From the NCBI RefSeq assembly GCF_000745015.1, contig NZ_JQNA01000002.1:1984001-2048000 (forward strand): a stretch of DNA of 64,000 nucleotides, in the 5' to 3' direction. Made by a program: the position numbers and the translations under genes. Within the stretch, counting starts at the first letter, position 1. The number at the start of each line of letters is the position of its first letter. Source of the DNA: Burkholderia sp. 9120. GTDB taxonomy: Bacteria; Pseudomonadota; Gammaproteobacteria; Burkholderiales; Burkholderiaceae. This document shows, one piece after another, positions 9,398 to 18,801 of the stretch. The notes beneath the pieces were generated by a model. That model saw only the letters and a list, made by a program, of their open reading frames with translations. It ran no database searches and was not told the origin of the DNA.

Positions 9398-10213
9398 ATG
9401 ACCTATTTGCAGGAAGCGAGCCGCAACGCCATCACCGTGCCGAAGCTGCAGGCAATGCGCGACGCCGGTGAAAAAATCGCGATGCTCACCTGCTACGACG
9501 CGAGCTTCTCCGCGCTGCTGGACCGCGCGGGCGTCGACGTGCTGTTGATCGGCGACTCGCTCGGCAACGTGTTGCAAGGACAAACCACGACGCTGCCGGT
9601 CACGCTCACCGACATCGCGTATCACACGGCGTGCGTGGCGCGCGTGCGCCCGTCGGCGCTGGTGGTGGCCGACTTGCCGTTCGGCACGTACGGCACGCCG
9701 GAAGAGGCGTTCAGGAACTCGGTGGAATTGATGCGCGCCGGCGCGCAGATGGTGAAGCTCGAAGGTGGCGAATGGCTCGCCGACACGGTGCGCTTTCTGG
9801 TTGAACGGTCGATTCCCGTGTGCGCGCACGTTGGGCTGACGCCGCAATCCGTGCATGCGTTCGGTGGCTTCAAGGTGCAGGGCAAGACCGAGGCCGGCGC
9901 GAGTCAGTTGCAGCGCGATTCACTCGCCGTCGAAGCGGCCGGCGCGCAATTGATCGTGATCGAAGCCGTGCCGTCGGTGCTAGGCACTGAAGTCACGAAG
10001 CAGGTGCGGATTCCGACGATCGGTATCGGCGCCGGTGTGGACTGCTCGGGTCAGGTGCTGGTGCTGCACGACATGCTGGGGATCTTCCCCGGCAAGCGGC
10101 CACGCTTCGTGAAAGACTTTATGCAAGGGCAGCCGAACATTCAGGCCGCGGTGGAAGCGTATGTGCGCGCGGTGAAGGATGGGACGTTTCCTGGAGCCGA
10201 GCACACGTTTTGA
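9398..10213 (+). CDS. panB: 3-methyl-2-oxobutanoate hydroxymethyltransferase PanB
   Basis: Makes ketopantoate from 2-oxoisovalerate and methylene-tetrahydrofolate, the first step of pantothenate synthesis. The 271-residue protein has [17 protein letters not shown], the metal-binding [17 protein letters not shown], and [19 protein letters not shown], all diagnostic. Length is standard. It is the last gene of the hda-to-panB run; the next gene is convergent. Proximity to folK is sensible because PanB consumes a folate cofactor. Confidence 0.97.
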   Translation: MTYLQEASRNAITVPKLQAMRDAGEKIAMLTCYDASFSALLDRAGVDVLLIGDSLGNVLQGQTTTLPVTLTDIAYHTACVARVRPSALVVADLPFGTYGTPEEAFRNSVELMRAGAQMVKLEGGEWLADTVRFLVERSIPVCAHVGLTPQSVHAFGGFKVQGKTEAGASQLQRDSLAVEAAGAQLIVIEAVPSVLGTEVTKQVRIPTIGIGAGVDCSGQVLVLHDMLGIFPGKRPRFVKDFMQGQPNIQAAVEAYVRAVKDGTFPGAEHTF

Positions 10214-10215
10214 TG

Positions 10216-10245
10216 CGAGCTAGTGCTCTCTCCAGCTCTAGCTCG
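10216..10245. terminator. Inverted repeat between convergent panB and pabBC
   Basis: CGAGCTAG (10216-10223) and CTAGCTCG (10238-10245) form a perfect 8-base repeat starting 2 bases after panB. No T-run follows. A weak transcript-end candidate; the remaining 57 bases up to the pabBC stop show nothing else. Confidence 0.35.
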
Positions 10246-10302
10246 CCGACGTAGGTCCGCTGCGTTGGCGAGCGCGAGCAACTCCGTTCACGCGCTGACT
10301 AC

Positions 10303-12198
10303 CTAACGGATGATCCGCGCCGGCACCGCGCCGCGCAATGCGTTGCAGATCAGCAGCGCTTCGGCGTTCATCAAGTCTGCTTGCGTCAGCACCTTCTCAG
10401 CCGCTTGCAGATCCGCGACTTCTTCGAGCAGAACGCTGCGCATCACGCCGGGCAGCACGCCCGACGCGAGCGGCGGCGTCCACCACCGCCCCGCCAGTTT
10501 CACAAAGACATTCGACCGGCCACCTTCGGTCAACTCGCCTCGCTCGTTGAAGAACAGCGTGTCGAACGCACCCTTCGCCTCGGCTTCGCGCCAGCCGCGA
10601 TCGTGTTCGGCGCGGCGGGTGGTTTTGTGATGCAGCAGCGGATCGCGCGCTTCGGTCGCGGCGAAATGGTGGTCGGGCGCGAGCAGTACGCCGACCGTCT
10701 GCTTCGCTAGCGGCGTCAGCACAGCGGCTGCGATGTGCGTCGCACCGTTCTTACTGAGCGCGAGCCGCATACGATGCGGCGTGTGCGCCGGCAGCGATTC
10801 ACACGTCGCCGTAATCTGGGCGCGAATATTACTTTCGTCGCCGAGATTGAAACCCAGCGTTGCCGCGCTGCGCGACAGCCGTTCGAGATGGCGCGACAGA
10901 TGCCGCACGCCCTCCTCGCGCGTCGCGTACATCGTTTCGAACAGATCGAAACCCGGTTCAGCGCCGGTTAGAAAACTGGCCTTCAATTGACACTCCGCGA
11001 ATTCGTCGGCGGCGACGCTGTCGAGGACGATGCCCGCGCCGACGCCCATCGTGCCCTGCAGCTCGCCCGTTTGCGCGGCATGGCTCAGCGTCAATGTGCG
11101 AATGGCGACGGACAGGCAGAAGTCACCGCACACGGTTGGATTCGCCGCCGGCGCGGCTACCGTGGGCGCGTCGAGCCAGCCAATCGCGCCGGTATAAAGC
11201 TCGCGCGGCGTGCTTTCCAGTTCGTCGATCAACTGCATCGTGCGATGCTTCGGCGCGCCGGTAATCGATCCGCACGGAAACAACGCGCGCACAACACCGG
11301 CGAACGACGTTTCGGGCCGCAAGCTGGCCTGCACCGCCGACGTCATCTGCCAGACCGACGCATACGGCTCGACCGAAAACAACGCAGGCACCTTGACCGA
11401 GCCCGTTTGCGCGACTCGCGACAAATCGTTGCGCAACAGATCCACGATCATCACATTCTCGGCACGGTTCTTCGGATCGCTGCGGAGAAACTCGGCGGCG
11501 CACTGGTCAGCCCGCGGATCGTCCGAGCGCGGCGCGGTGCCTTTCATCGGCCGCGCACGCAACATCGCACCGTCTTTTTCGATGAAAAGCTCCGGCGAAC
11601 ACGACAGCACCCATTGGCTTCCCGGCAGCGCGATCAACGCACCGAACGGGACCGGTTGCCGGGCCCTCAACCGTCGATAGAGCGCAGTGGGCGAACCGAA
11701 CACGTCGAAGCCAAGCCGGTACGTGTAGTTGACCTGGTAGGAATCGCCCGCGCGTAGCGCGTCGTGAATCGCGGCGATTGCCGCGTCGAACTGCGCACGC
11801 TCGACACTCGCGCGCCCATTCGCCGTGCCCGCCACCGACGGCTCAATCGTGCCGCCATCGTGCTCCGTCAACCACGCGTCGACTTCTTCGCGCGAGCGCT
11901 TATCGCAGCGCTCGAACAATAAAAAACGCAGCGTGGCATTGCCACGCTGCGTTTTCGGATGCGGACGTGAATCTCCATCGAGAAGATTCCGCCCAAACTC
12001 ATAATCGGCGAGCACGACGGCATGCAAACCACGCAAGGTATCCGCCACCACAGATTCGCATACGGCCTCGAGTTGCGCGGCGTCCGCGCACACCCGTTCC
12101 CGCACAAAACCCGTGTACAGACGACTCGAACGGCGCGCCGCCGTCGCGTCGCAATCGTCGAGCAACGCGAAGACCGCGTCGCGCTCATCTGCCGTCAT
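10303..12198 (-). CDS. pabB: Aminodeoxychorismate synthase component I fused to aminodeoxychorismate lyase (PabB-PabC)
   Basis: Bifunctional enzyme of p-aminobenzoate (folate) synthesis. About 631 residues. The N-terminal two-thirds is a chorismate-binding domain with RARPMKGTAPR (the Lys typical of PabB active sites), CGSITGAPKHRTMQLIDELE and the terminal GVGAGIVLDS block. The C-terminal third is a class IV PLP aminotransferase domain like PabC, with HHKTTRR (candidate PLP lysine), FDTLFFNERGELTEGGRSNVF and SGVLPGVMR. I prefer ATG at 12198, preceded by GGTGG at a 5-base gap, over a TTG six codons upstream that lacks a ribosome-binding site. It starts only 25 bases after dnaJ with no terminator between, so it may be read from the heat-shock transcript. 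Confidence 0.9.
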   Translation of the reverse strand: MTADERDAVFALLDDCDATAARRSSRLYTGFVRERVCADAAQLEAVCESVVADTLRGLHAVVLADYEFGRNLLDGDSRPHPKTQRGNATLRFLLFERCDKRSREEVDAWLTEHDGGTIEPSVAGTANGRASVERAQFDAAIAAIHDALRAGDSYQVNYTYRLGFDVFGSPTALYRRLRARQPVPFGALIALPGSQWVLSCSPELFIEKDGAMLRARPMKGTAPRSDDPRADQCAAEFLRSDPKNRAENVMIVDLLRNDLSRVAQTGSVKVPALFSVEPYASVWQMTSAVQASLRPETSFAGVVRALFPCGSITGAPKHRTMQLIDELESTPRELYTGAIGWLDAPTVAAPAANPTVCGDFCLSVAIRTLTLSHAAQTGELQGTMGVGAGIVLDSVAADEFAECQLKASFLTGAEPGFDLFETMYATREEGVRHLSRHLERLSRSAATLGFNLGDESNIRAQITATCESLPAHTPHRMRLALSKNGATHIAAAVLTPLAKQTVGVLLAPDHHFAATEARDPLLHHKTTRRAEHDRGWREAEAKGAFDTLFFNERGELTEGGRSNVFVKLAGRWWTPPLASGVLPGVMRSVLLEEVADLQAAEKVLTQADLMNAEALLICNALRGAVPARIIR

Positions 12199-12223
12199 GC
12201 TTACCACCAACTTCAAACTGCCA

Positions 12224-13366
12224 TTAATCGAAGAAGCTCTTCACCCGGTCGAACCAGCTCTTGCTTTGCGGGCTATGTCGCGAGCCGCCTTCCACCAACG
12301 CCTTCTCGAACTGCTGAAGCAATTCGCGCTGCGAGTCGGTGAGCTTGACCGGCGTTTCGACTTGCACGTGCACGTACAGATCGCCGGCAATGCTCGAACG
12401 CAGCCCCTTGATGCCCTTGCCGCGCAGACGGAACGTCTTGCCCGACTGCGTGCCTTCCGGAACAGTGAAGCTGGCGCGGCCCGCGAGGGTCGGCACTTCG
12501 ATTTCGCCGCCGAGCGCCGCGGTGGTGAACGGAATCGGCATCTGGCAATGCAGATCGTCGCCGTCGCGCTCGAACACCGAGTGCTGCTTGATATGGATTT
12601 CGACGTACAGATCGCCCGACGGACCGCCGTTGATACCCGGCTCGCCGTTACCGGCCGAACGGATACGCATGCCGTCGTCGATGCCGGCGGGGATCTTCAC
12701 TTCCAGCGTCTTGGTCTCTTTCACCTTGCCCGCGCCGTGGCAATGGCCGCACGGATCAGGGATATAGGTGCCGGTGCCGTGGCACTTCGGGCAGGTTTGC
12801 TGGATGCTGAAAAAGCCTTGTGACATCCGCACCGAACCCGAACCGCTACAGGTCGGGCAGGTTTCCGGCTTGGTGCCGGGCTTGGCGCCCGAACCGTGAC
12901 AGATTTCGCACGACACCCAGCTCGGAACGCGAATCTGCGTGTCGTAGCCGTGTGCGGCCTGTTCCAGCGTGATTTCCATGCTGTAGCGCAGATCGGCGCC
13001 GCGATAGACCTGCGGGCCGGGTCGGCCGCCAGCGCCGCGTGCGGCGCCACCGGCCGCCTGGCCGAAGATGTCGCCGAAAATATCGCCGAATGCATCGGCA
13101 AAACCGCCGAAGCCTTGTGCGCCGGCTCCGCCCATGTTCGGATCCACGCCCGCGTGGCCGTACTGGTCGTACGCGGCACGCTTTTGCGAGTCCGACAGCA
13201 TTTCATAGGCTTCCTTCACCTCTTTGAAATGCTCTTCCGCATCCTTGTTGCCCGGATTCCGGTCGGGGTGGTGCTTCATCGCAAGCTTGCGATAAGCCTT
13301 CTTGATTTCGTCGTCGCTCGCGTTCTTTGCGACGCCCAGAACCTCGTAGTAATCCCGTTTCGCCAT
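12224..13366 (-). CDS. dnaJ: Chaperone DnaJ (Hsp40)
   Basis: Co-chaperone that delivers unfolded substrates to DnaK and stimulates its ATPase. The 380 residues have the J domain with HHPDRNPG (about 32-39), the Gly/Phe-rich linker ([20 protein letters not shown]), four zinc-binding repeats starting with [24 protein letters not shown] and CGHCHGAG, and the C-terminal substrate domain. ATG at 13366. It lies 270 bases downstream of dnaK with a hairpin in between, so it may be cotranscribed at reduced level. Confidence 0.98.
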   Translation of the reverse strand: MAKRDYYEVLGVAKNASDDEIKKAYRKLAMKHHPDRNPGNKDAEEHFKEVKEAYEMLSDSQKRAAYDQYGHAGVDPNMGGAGAQGFGGFADAFGDIFGDIFGQAAGGAARGAGGRPGPQVYRGADLRYSMEITLEQAAHGYDTQIRVPSWVSCEICHGSGAKPGTKPETCPTCSGSGSVRMSQGFFSIQQTCPKCHGTGTYIPDPCGHCHGAGKVKETKTLEVKIPAGIDDGMRIRSAGNGEPGINGGPSGDLYVEIHIKQHSVFERDGDDLHCQMPIPFTTAALGGEIEVPTLAGRASFTVPEGTQSGKTFRLRGKGIKGLRSSIAGDLYVHVQVETPVKLTDSQRELLQQFEKALVEGGSRHSPQSKSWFDRVKSFFD

Positions 13367-13587
13367 ATCGGTTCAACGCCACTCGCGCAATGCGACGCGG
13401 TGGCTCCTCTTGAATGCTGGAGTCTTGCGACTCGTCCGGCCGCTGTTTTTTGCCGCTCGAAACCGGCTCGAAACAACGCCCTCCATAAAACAAACGTGCC
13501 CGGAGAGCCCCAAAAGGCTCGCCAGGCGAGATAACCGCTCTTGCACGTTGCTGCGGCCCGAATGGGTGCAGGGGATTGTGCAGCCGG

Positions 13588-13611
13588 GCCGCACACGGTG
13601 CCGTGTGCGGC
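13588..13611 (-). terminator. GC-rich hairpin between dnaK and dnaJ
   Basis: Perfect 11-base inverted repeat GCCGCACACGG / CCGTGTGCGGC with a 2-base centre, 26 bases after the dnaK stop. There is no U-tract, so it is more likely an RNA processing or stabilising hairpin, or a partial terminator, than a full stop. The other roughly 220 bases before dnaJ hold no ORF I can support. Confidence 0.45.
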
Positions 13612-13636
13612 TTTACGGTCGAAATGCGACCTGGCT

Positions 13637-15589
13637 TTAGTCTTTCTTGACTTCCTTGAAATCGGCGTCGACCACGTCGTCCTGCTGCTGGCTCGCGCCA
13701 CCTGCCGATGCACCCGCGCCCGCCGCGCCTGCTGCCGCTGCTTCGGCACCTTGCGCTGCCTGCATGTCGGCGTACATCTTCTCGCCCATCTTCTGCGAGG
13801 CGGTTGCCACGACTTCGATCTTGGCTTCGATCGCGGCCTTGTCGCTCGAACCGCTCTTCAGCGTTTCTTCGAGGTCCTTCAGCGCGGCTTCGATCGTGTC
13901 CTTCTCACCCGCGTCCAGCTTGTCGCCGTACTCGGTGAGCGCCTTCTTCGTGCTGTGGACCAGCGCGTCGCCCTGGTTGCGGGCATCGGCCAGCTCACGC
14001 AGCTTGTGATCTTCTTCGGCGTTGGCTTCCGCGTCCTTCACCATCTTTTCGATTTCGGCTTCGGACAGACCCGAGTTTGCCTTGATCGTGATGCGGTTTT
14101 CCTTGCCGGTCGCCTTGTCTTTCGCGCCGACGTGCAGAATGCCGTTCGCGTCGATGTCGAAGCTCACTTCGATCTGCGGCGTGCCGCGCGGTGCCGGCGG
14201 AATGCCTTCGAGGTTGAACTCGCCCAGCAGCTTGTTGCCGGCTGCCATTTCGCGTTCGCCCTGGAACACCTTGATCGTCACGGCGCCCTGATTGTCGTCG
14301 GCCGTCGAGTAGACCTGTGCGTGCTTGGTCGGGATCGTGGTGTTCTTGTTGATCATCTTCGTCATCACGCCGCCGAGCGTTTCGATGCCGAGCGACAGCG
14401 GGGTCACGTCGAGCAGCAGAACGTCCTTGCGGTCACCCGACAGAACCTGACCTTGAATCGCGGCGCCAACGGCCACGGCTTCGTCCGGGTTCACGTCACG
14501 GCGCGGTTCCTTGCCAAAGAATTCCTTAACCTTGTCCTGCACCTTCGGCATACGCGTCATACCGCCGACGAGGATCACGTCGTCGATCTCGCCGACCTTC
14601 ACGCCTGCATCCTTGATCGCCGTGCGGCACGGTTCGATGGTGCGTTCGATCAGTTCTTCAACCAGCGCTTCCAGCTTGGCGCGCGTGATTTTCAGGTTCA
14701 AGTGCTTCGGACCCGACGCGTCGGCCGTGATGTACGGCAGGTTGATTTCGGTCTGCTGGCTCGACGACAGTTCGATCTTCGCCTTTTCAGCCGATTCCTT
14801 CAGGCGTTGCAGCGCGAGCACGTCTTTCGACAGATCGACGCCTTGTTCCTTCTTGAACTCGCCGATGATGTAATCGATGATGCGCTGGTCGAAGTCTTCA
14901 CCGCCCAGGAACGTATCGCCGTTCGTGGACAGCACTTCGAACTGCATTTCACCGTCGACATCTGCGATTTCGATGATCGACACGTCGAACGTACCGCCGC
15001 CCAGGTCATACACCGCGATCTTGCGGTCGCCCTTTTCGGCCTTGTCCAGACCGAATGCCAGCGCGGCTGCGGTCGGTTCGTTGATGATGCGCTTGACTTC
15101 CAGACCGGCGATGCGGCCTGCGTCTTTGGTTGCCTGACGCTGGCTGTCGTTGAAGTACGCGGGAACCGTGATCACCGCTTCGGTGACCGGCTCGCCGAGG
15201 TAGTCTTCAGCGGTCTTCTTCATCTTGCGCAGCGTTTCCGCGGAAATTTGCGGCGGTGCCAGCTTCTGGTCACGCACTTCGATCCATGCGTCGCCGTTGT
15301 CGGCCTTCATGATCTTGTACGGCATCAGCGCGATATCTTTCTGCACTTCTTTTTCTTCGAAGCGGCGGCCGATCAGGCGCTTGACCGCGTACAGCGTGTT
15401 TCTCGGGTTCGTGACCGACTGACGCTTCGCAGGCGCGCCGACGAGAATCTCGCCGTCTTCCATGTAAGCGATGATCGACGGCGTGGTGCGCGCACCTTCC
15501 GAGTTTTCGATCACCTTAACCGTATTGCCTTCCATGATCGCCACGCACGAATTGGTCGTGCCGAGGTCGATGCCGATGATTTTGCCCAT
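13637..15589 (-). CDS. dnaK: Chaperone DnaK (Hsp70)
   Basis: ATP-driven chaperone for nascent, misfolded and aggregated proteins, working with DnaJ and GrpE. The 650 residues begin [19 protein letters not shown], with later [20 protein letters not shown], the [15 protein letters not shown] phosphate-binding block, [14 protein letters not shown], the linker [15 protein letters not shown] and the C-terminal EEVD-type tail region [14 protein letters not shown]. The start at 15589 is set by the conserved N terminus; the open frame continues upstream without homology. Minus strand, downstream of grpE, with its own sigma-32-like promoter. Confidence 0.99.
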   Translation of the reverse strand: MGKIIGIDLGTTNSCVAIMEGNTVKVIENSEGARTTPSIIAYMEDGEILVGAPAKRQSVTNPRNTLYAVKRLIGRRFEEKEVQKDIALMPYKIMKADNGDAWIEVRDQKLAPPQISAETLRKMKKTAEDYLGEPVTEAVITVPAYFNDSQRQATKDAGRIAGLEVKRIINEPTAAALAFGLDKAEKGDRKIAVYDLGGGTFDVSIIEIADVDGEMQFEVLSTNGDTFLGGEDFDQRIIDYIIGEFKKEQGVDLSKDVLALQRLKESAEKAKIELSSSQQTEINLPYITADASGPKHLNLKITRAKLEALVEELIERTIEPCRTAIKDAGVKVGEIDDVILVGGMTRMPKVQDKVKEFFGKEPRRDVNPDEAVAVGAAIQGQVLSGDRKDVLLLDVTPLSLGIETLGGVMTKMINKNTTIPTKHAQVYSTADDNQGAVTIKVFQGEREMAAGNKLLGEFNLEGIPPAPRGTPQIEVSFDIDANGILHVGAKDKATGKENRITIKANSGLSEAEIEKMVKDAEANAEEDHKLRELADARNQGDALVHSTKKALTEYGDKLDAGEKDTIEAALKDLEETLKSGSSDKAAIEAKIEVVATASQKMGEKMYADMQAAQGAEAAAAGAAGAGASAGGASQQQDDVVDADFKEVKKD

Positions 15590-15682
15590 TTTTACTATTC
15601 TCCTGACTTTGATCGCTGCGGAAAGCGCCTTGTTTGCCATCTGGCGGTAAGGCGATCCGCTCTCAATTCCTACCTGCACTCA

Positions 15683-15710
15683 ACATAAGTGCGTCCGCAT
15701 CGTTTTCAAG
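15683..15710 (-). promoter_or_regulatory. Sigma-32-type promoter for dnaK
   Basis: On the minus strand, CTTGAAA (15710-15704) is a perfect heat-shock -35 box. After 13 bases comes ACTTATGT (15690-15683), which matches the CCCCATNT -10 consensus at four of seven fixed positions. Transcription would start near 15675, about 85 bases before the dnaK ATG. Confidence 0.65.
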
Positions 15711-15741
15711 ACCTCTTTTACGATGCGGTCTTTAATTTTTT

Positions 15742-15969
15742 TCAATCGGTCGAACTTTTTCCGCTTGTTTTACTGCTTTTTGCGACGCCGAGCAGTGAAG
15801 CAGGAAGCGCCCGCCCGGATCGCGGTGTTCGTAGACTTTGCTGCGAAACCATCTGGGACCGGGGGCGCGGATCGCGTCCGACTGCGGCCGGCCCCGCGTC
15901 GAACGAGTCGGCGCTGCGCTCCCGCATGTCGAAGACGACGAACGCGTAGCCGACGGGACGGTTGGCCAT
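15742..15969 (-). CDS. Doubtful small ORF between grpE and dnaK
   Basis: A 75-codon ATG frame occupies most of the 445-base grpE-dnaK gap. Its first 23 codons use mostly G or C in third position and read MANRPVGYAFVVFDMRERSA, but the second half has weak codon bias and low-complexity Ser/Lys, and no clear ribosome-binding site precedes the ATG. It may be chance or the remnant of a gene; some relatives carry an extra gene here. No family recognised. Confidence 0.2.
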   Translation of the reverse strand: MANRPVGYAFVVFDMRERSADSFDAGPAAVGRDPRPRSQMVSQQSLRTPRSGRALPASLLGVAKSSKTSGKSSTD

Positions 15970-16034
15970 GGCGGTGCCAGCCCAGCTTGGCGGCGGAGAA
16001 CCGACCTGAAAACGGCAGAAAGCAGCAGCGGCGT

Positions 16035-16619
16035 TTACTTCGGCGCCGCGACGGTCACGAGCGCCGGACGCAGCACGCGGTCGGCGATCACGAAACCTTT
16101 TTGCAGCACTGCCACGACGGTGTTCGGCTCCTGATCGGCCGGCACCATCGAAATCGCCTGGTGGCGATGCGGGTCGAACTTCTCGCCGACCGGATTCAGG
16201 GCGACCACACGGCCCTTCTCCAGCGCGCCGTTCAACTGACGCAGCGTCAGTTCGACGCCTTCACGCACCTTTTGCAGATCGTCGGACGAGTGGGCAACGG
16301 CCGCTTCGAGGCTGTCCACCACCGGCAGCAGATGCTCGGCGAAGCTCTCGATCGCGAACTTATGCGCCTTGGTCACGTCTTCCTGCGCACGACGACGCAC
16401 GTTTTCGGTCTCGGCTTTCGCCCGCAGGAAGCTCTCCTGCAGGTCGACGATCCTGGCGTGCGCTTCAGCCAGCGCGGCCTGCTCGAGGCTTGCCGGCGTC
16501 TCGGTCGTAGCGCCTGCGGCCGCTTCCTGCTGGGCTGCTGCCGCCTCGGCGGCCTGGCGCTCGGCTTCGTCCGCGGGCGTGGGATTCTGGCTCGTCGGGT
16601 TCTCTTGCGTATTTTCCAT
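16035..16619 (-). CDS. grpE: Nucleotide exchange factor GrpE
   Basis: Releases ADP from DnaK to reset the chaperone cycle. The 194 residues comprise an Ala/Glu-rich N-terminal coil (about 1-60), the long dimerising helix with [20 protein letters not shown], and the C-terminal beta domain with [19 protein letters not shown] and [27 protein letters not shown] at 16619 starts MENTQENP; upstream in-frame codons run into the leader. A near-consensus heat-shock promoter lies about 120 bases upstream. Confidence 0.97.
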   Translation of the reverse strand: MENTQENPTSQNPTPADEAERQAAEAAAAQQEAAAGATTETPASLEQAALAEAHARIVDLQESFLRAKAETENVRRRAQEDVTKAHKFAIESFAEHLLPVVDSLEAAVAHSSDDLQKVREGVELTLRQLNGALEKGRVVALNPVGEKFDPHRHQAISMVPADQEPNTVVAVLQKGFVIADRVLRPALVTVAAPK

Positions 16620-16740
16620 GTCGCTGAAAGTCGTAAAAAAGTAAAAACCAACGGTGGCGGCAGCGCGCAAAAGCAGGCGCAATTTGTGCGTTGCAAAATA
16701 GCGACAGACTAGCTGACGCACCACCGCATAACGAAACGGC

Positions 16741-16768
16741 AGATGGGGCCGGAAAGACCCGTTTCAAG
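16741..16768 (-). promoter_or_regulatory. Near-perfect sigma-32 promoter for grpE
   Basis: Minus strand: CTTGAAA (16768-16762), 13-base spacer, CCCCATCT (16748-16741). This matches the enterobacterial heat-shock consensus CTTGAAA-N13-CCCCATNT at every fixed position. Predicted start near 16734, leaving a leader of about 115 bases before grpE. Confidence 0.88.
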
Positions 16769-16852
16769 CGGGTCTCGCGGAACTTTTCGCACCACGGACG
16801 GGCGGCGGAAATGCCTGGTTACAACCATTATTGCGACGCAATCAGATTGAGA

Positions 16853-16881
16853 TTGAGTGCGACCAACAAGTGGCCTATGCT
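16853..16881 (+). promoter_or_regulatory. Candidate sigma-70 promoter for the 17000 small ORF
   Basis: TTGAGT (16853-16858), 17-base spacer, TATGCT (16876-16881). Each box matches its consensus at four of six positions. Predicted start near 16888, about 110 bases before the GTG of the small ORF. It is divergent from the grpE promoter. Confidence 0.4.
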
Positions 16882-16999
16882 CCACTAAAGCGTCGGAAAA
16901 GACACGTTAACCCTAATCTGACGTAAGCCTTACCGACATTTTGCAATTTCCCACCTGATCCGCCTGTTTCCGTCCTGAATTCTTCCCAAGGGGAGTACC

Positions 17000-17161
17000 G
17001 TGAAACTGACCTTCGCAATCTCGGTGGTCGCATTGGTACTGATTTTGGGCACCACGACCATCTGCATGTCCGGGGCTGTCAACGATCACACTACCGAATA
17101 CGGCGGTGTGCACGCGACCATGGAACAACTGTTCAACCCCCACCTGAAAGTTTGTCGATAG
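17000..17161 (+). CDS. Small hydrophobic protein, 53 residues, unknown function
   Basis: GTG start at 17000 with AAGGGGAG at 16988-16995 gives a strong ribosome-binding site. The product begins with Lys, then an uninterrupted hydrophobic segment of about 17 residues (LTFAISVVALVLILGTT), so it should be a membrane-anchored or exported peptide, followed by a polar region with a central HTTEYGGVHATMEQ stretch and a C-terminal Cys-Arg. It is divergent from grpE and its last 29 bases overlap the 3' end of hslR on the other strand. No family recognised. The Shine-Dalgarno plus signal-like segment makes it more credible than a random frame. Confidence 0.6.
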   Translation: MKLTFAISVVALVLILGTTTICMSGAVNDHTTEYGGVHATMEQLFNPHLKVCR

Positions 17162-17540
17162 TGCGCCTGTCGCGTTTGGTCGGCCGGCCGTGCAATGCGG
17201 CCGCCGGCTCGCGATACGTTTTGCGCCGTTCCTGCTCGACCTGCCGCTTCACCCTGCTTTCCTCTGTTTCCGCATAAAGCGTCTGCGCGACGCTTGCCGG
17301 GCCACGCACGTCGCATAGGCCCAGCACTTCTACCTGCCAGACGATCCGCTCGATTTCGATCTCGACCAGATCGCCGACGCGCACGTCTTTCGCCGGTTTC
17401 ACATTGGCGCCGCCAATGCGCACATGGCCTTTCTCGACGGCATCGGCGGCGAGCGAGCGCGTCTTGAAGAAGCGCGCCGCCCAAAGCCATTTGTCGATGC
17501 GTAGCTTCGCGCCCGTTTCGGTCGAAATCTGGTAGTTCAT
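17133..17540 (-). CDS. hslR: S4-domain RNA-binding heat shock protein (Hsp15-like)
   Basis: S4-domain protein; the E. coli relative Hsp15 binds free 50S subunits carrying nascent chains after heat shock. About 135 residues: the S4 fold LRIDKWLWAARFFKTRSLAADAVEKGHVRIGG (first 20 of which are the signature) is at about 13-45, followed by KPAKDVRVGDLVEIEI and a basic C-terminal tail rich in Arg/Lys. ATG at 17540 gives the N terminus MNYQISTE; it lies 7 bases after hemH, so the two are cotranscribed. Confidence 0.9.
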   Translation of the reverse strand: MNYQISTETGAKLRIDKWLWAARFFKTRSLAADAVEKGHVRIGGANVKPAKDVRVGDLVEIEIERIVWQVEVLGLCDVRGPASVAQTLYAETEESRVKRQVEQERRKTYREPAAALHGRPTKRDRRTIDKLSGGG

Positions 17541-17547
17541 CGCCTGT

Positions 17548-18618
17548 TCAAGCCCCTGTCGAATGCGGCACTGGCAGCGCCTGGACCGGCCAGCCTTGCA
17601 GATTCTGCGCGACGATTTCGCCGAGCGCGGCAATCCACGCCGGCGACGCGTTCACACAGGCAATCCGATGAAACTCCTTGCCGCCGGCGTGCAGGAATTC
17701 GTCGCGCACTTCCATGCCGATTTCTTCAATCGTTTCAAGGCAGTCGGCGGTAAAGCCCGGGCAAAAAACATCGGCGCGGCGCACGCCCGCCGCGCCCAGT
17801 TCCTTCAACGTAGGCGCCGTGTACGGCTGCAACCATTCGGCTTTGCCGAAGCGCGACTGGAACGTGATGCGGCACTCCACCGACGTCAGTTCCAACGCCT
17901 GCATGAGCAGCGCGCCGGTCTGCTGGCATTGCTCATGGTAGGGGTCGCCGAGATCCATGGTGCGCTTGGGCACGCCGTGAAAACTCAGCACCAGCTTGTC
18001 GCCCGCCGCGAAGTCGGGCCGGCCGTGCTGATGCCAGTACTGATGCACCTGTGCGGCCAGCGCTGAAATGTACGCGGGATGATCCGCGTACTGACGCACC
18101 GTGCGGATTTCCGGCTGATTGCGCATGCGCTTGAGCGCTGAAAAGGCGTCGTCGAAAGCGGTGGCCGTGGTCGACGACGAGTATTGCGGATACATGGGCA
18201 CCAGCAGCACACGCTCGGCGCCCGCCAGCTTCAACTGATTAAGCATGGCCGGAATGCCCGGCGTGCCGTAACGCATCGCGTAGTCGACCAGCACCGTGTA
18301 GTCGTTCAATTGCAGCAGATGGCGCAAGGCTTCCACCTGCTTCTCGGTATAGACGCGTAGCGGCGAGCCTTCCGGCATCCAGACAGCGGCGTACTTTTTC
18401 GCCGATGCCGGACTGCGGAACGGCAGGATCAGCAAACGCAGAATGATCTGCCACAACAGCGACGGAATTTCGACCACGCGAGGATCGGACAGAAACTGCG
18501 CGAGATAGCGGCGGACCGCACGCGGCGTCGGCGCGTCGGGCGTGCCGAGATTGATCAGCAGTACGGCGACACGGTGTGACGTGGCGTTCTGTGAGGGCCG
18601 CTCGAGGTCGAAGCGCAT
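17548..18618 (-). CDS. hemH: Ferrochelatase HemH
   Basis: Inserts Fe2+ into protoporphyrin IX, the last step of heme synthesis, at the inner membrane face. The 356 residues show [23 protein letters not shown] at the N terminus, the signature [19 protein letters not shown] (catalytic His) near 205-223, [20 protein letters not shown], and [17 protein letters not shown]. The segment upstream on the minus strand has a TATAAT box (18674-18669) as a likely promoter, with an unclear -35. It is followed 7 bases later by hslR. Confidence 0.97.
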   Translation of the reverse strand: MRFDLERPSQNATSHRVAVLLINLGTPDAPTPRAVRRYLAQFLSDPRVVEIPSLLWQIILRLLILPFRSPASAKKYAAVWMPEGSPLRVYTEKQVEALRHLLQLNDYTVLVDYAMRYGTPGIPAMLNQLKLAGAERVLLVPMYPQYSSSTTATAFDDAFSALKRMRNQPEIRTVRQYADHPAYISALAAQVHQYWHQHGRPDFAAGDKLVLSFHGVPKRTMDLGDPYHEQCQQTGALLMQALELTSVECRITFQSRFGKAEWLQPYTAPTLKELGAAGVRRADVFCPGFTADCLETIEEIGMEVRDEFLHAGGKEFHRIACVNASPAWIAALGEIVAQNLQGWPVQALPVPHSTGA

Positions 18619-18801
18619 AGGCAGCAGAGGTAACCGCTTGAGGCGGAGAGTCGATTCAGGTGGGTTTCATTATAGCGGCGCGGTCTGGCGACCGGTCCGC
18701 CGTACACCCCTGGCCATTCGGCCAATTGGCAAGCCGCGCGCCGTCGCGCATGATGACCGGACTTGAAATGAGCGCGTGATTTGCCGCCGCTGGGCAGCCC
18801 G

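Noticed and set aside
13541..15688. A 715-codon open frame antisense to dnaK
   Set aside because: It is in the reading-frame register that GC-rich codon bias of dnaK leaves open, its sequence is His/Arg/Asp/Val-rich shadow-like, and dnaK is unmistakable.
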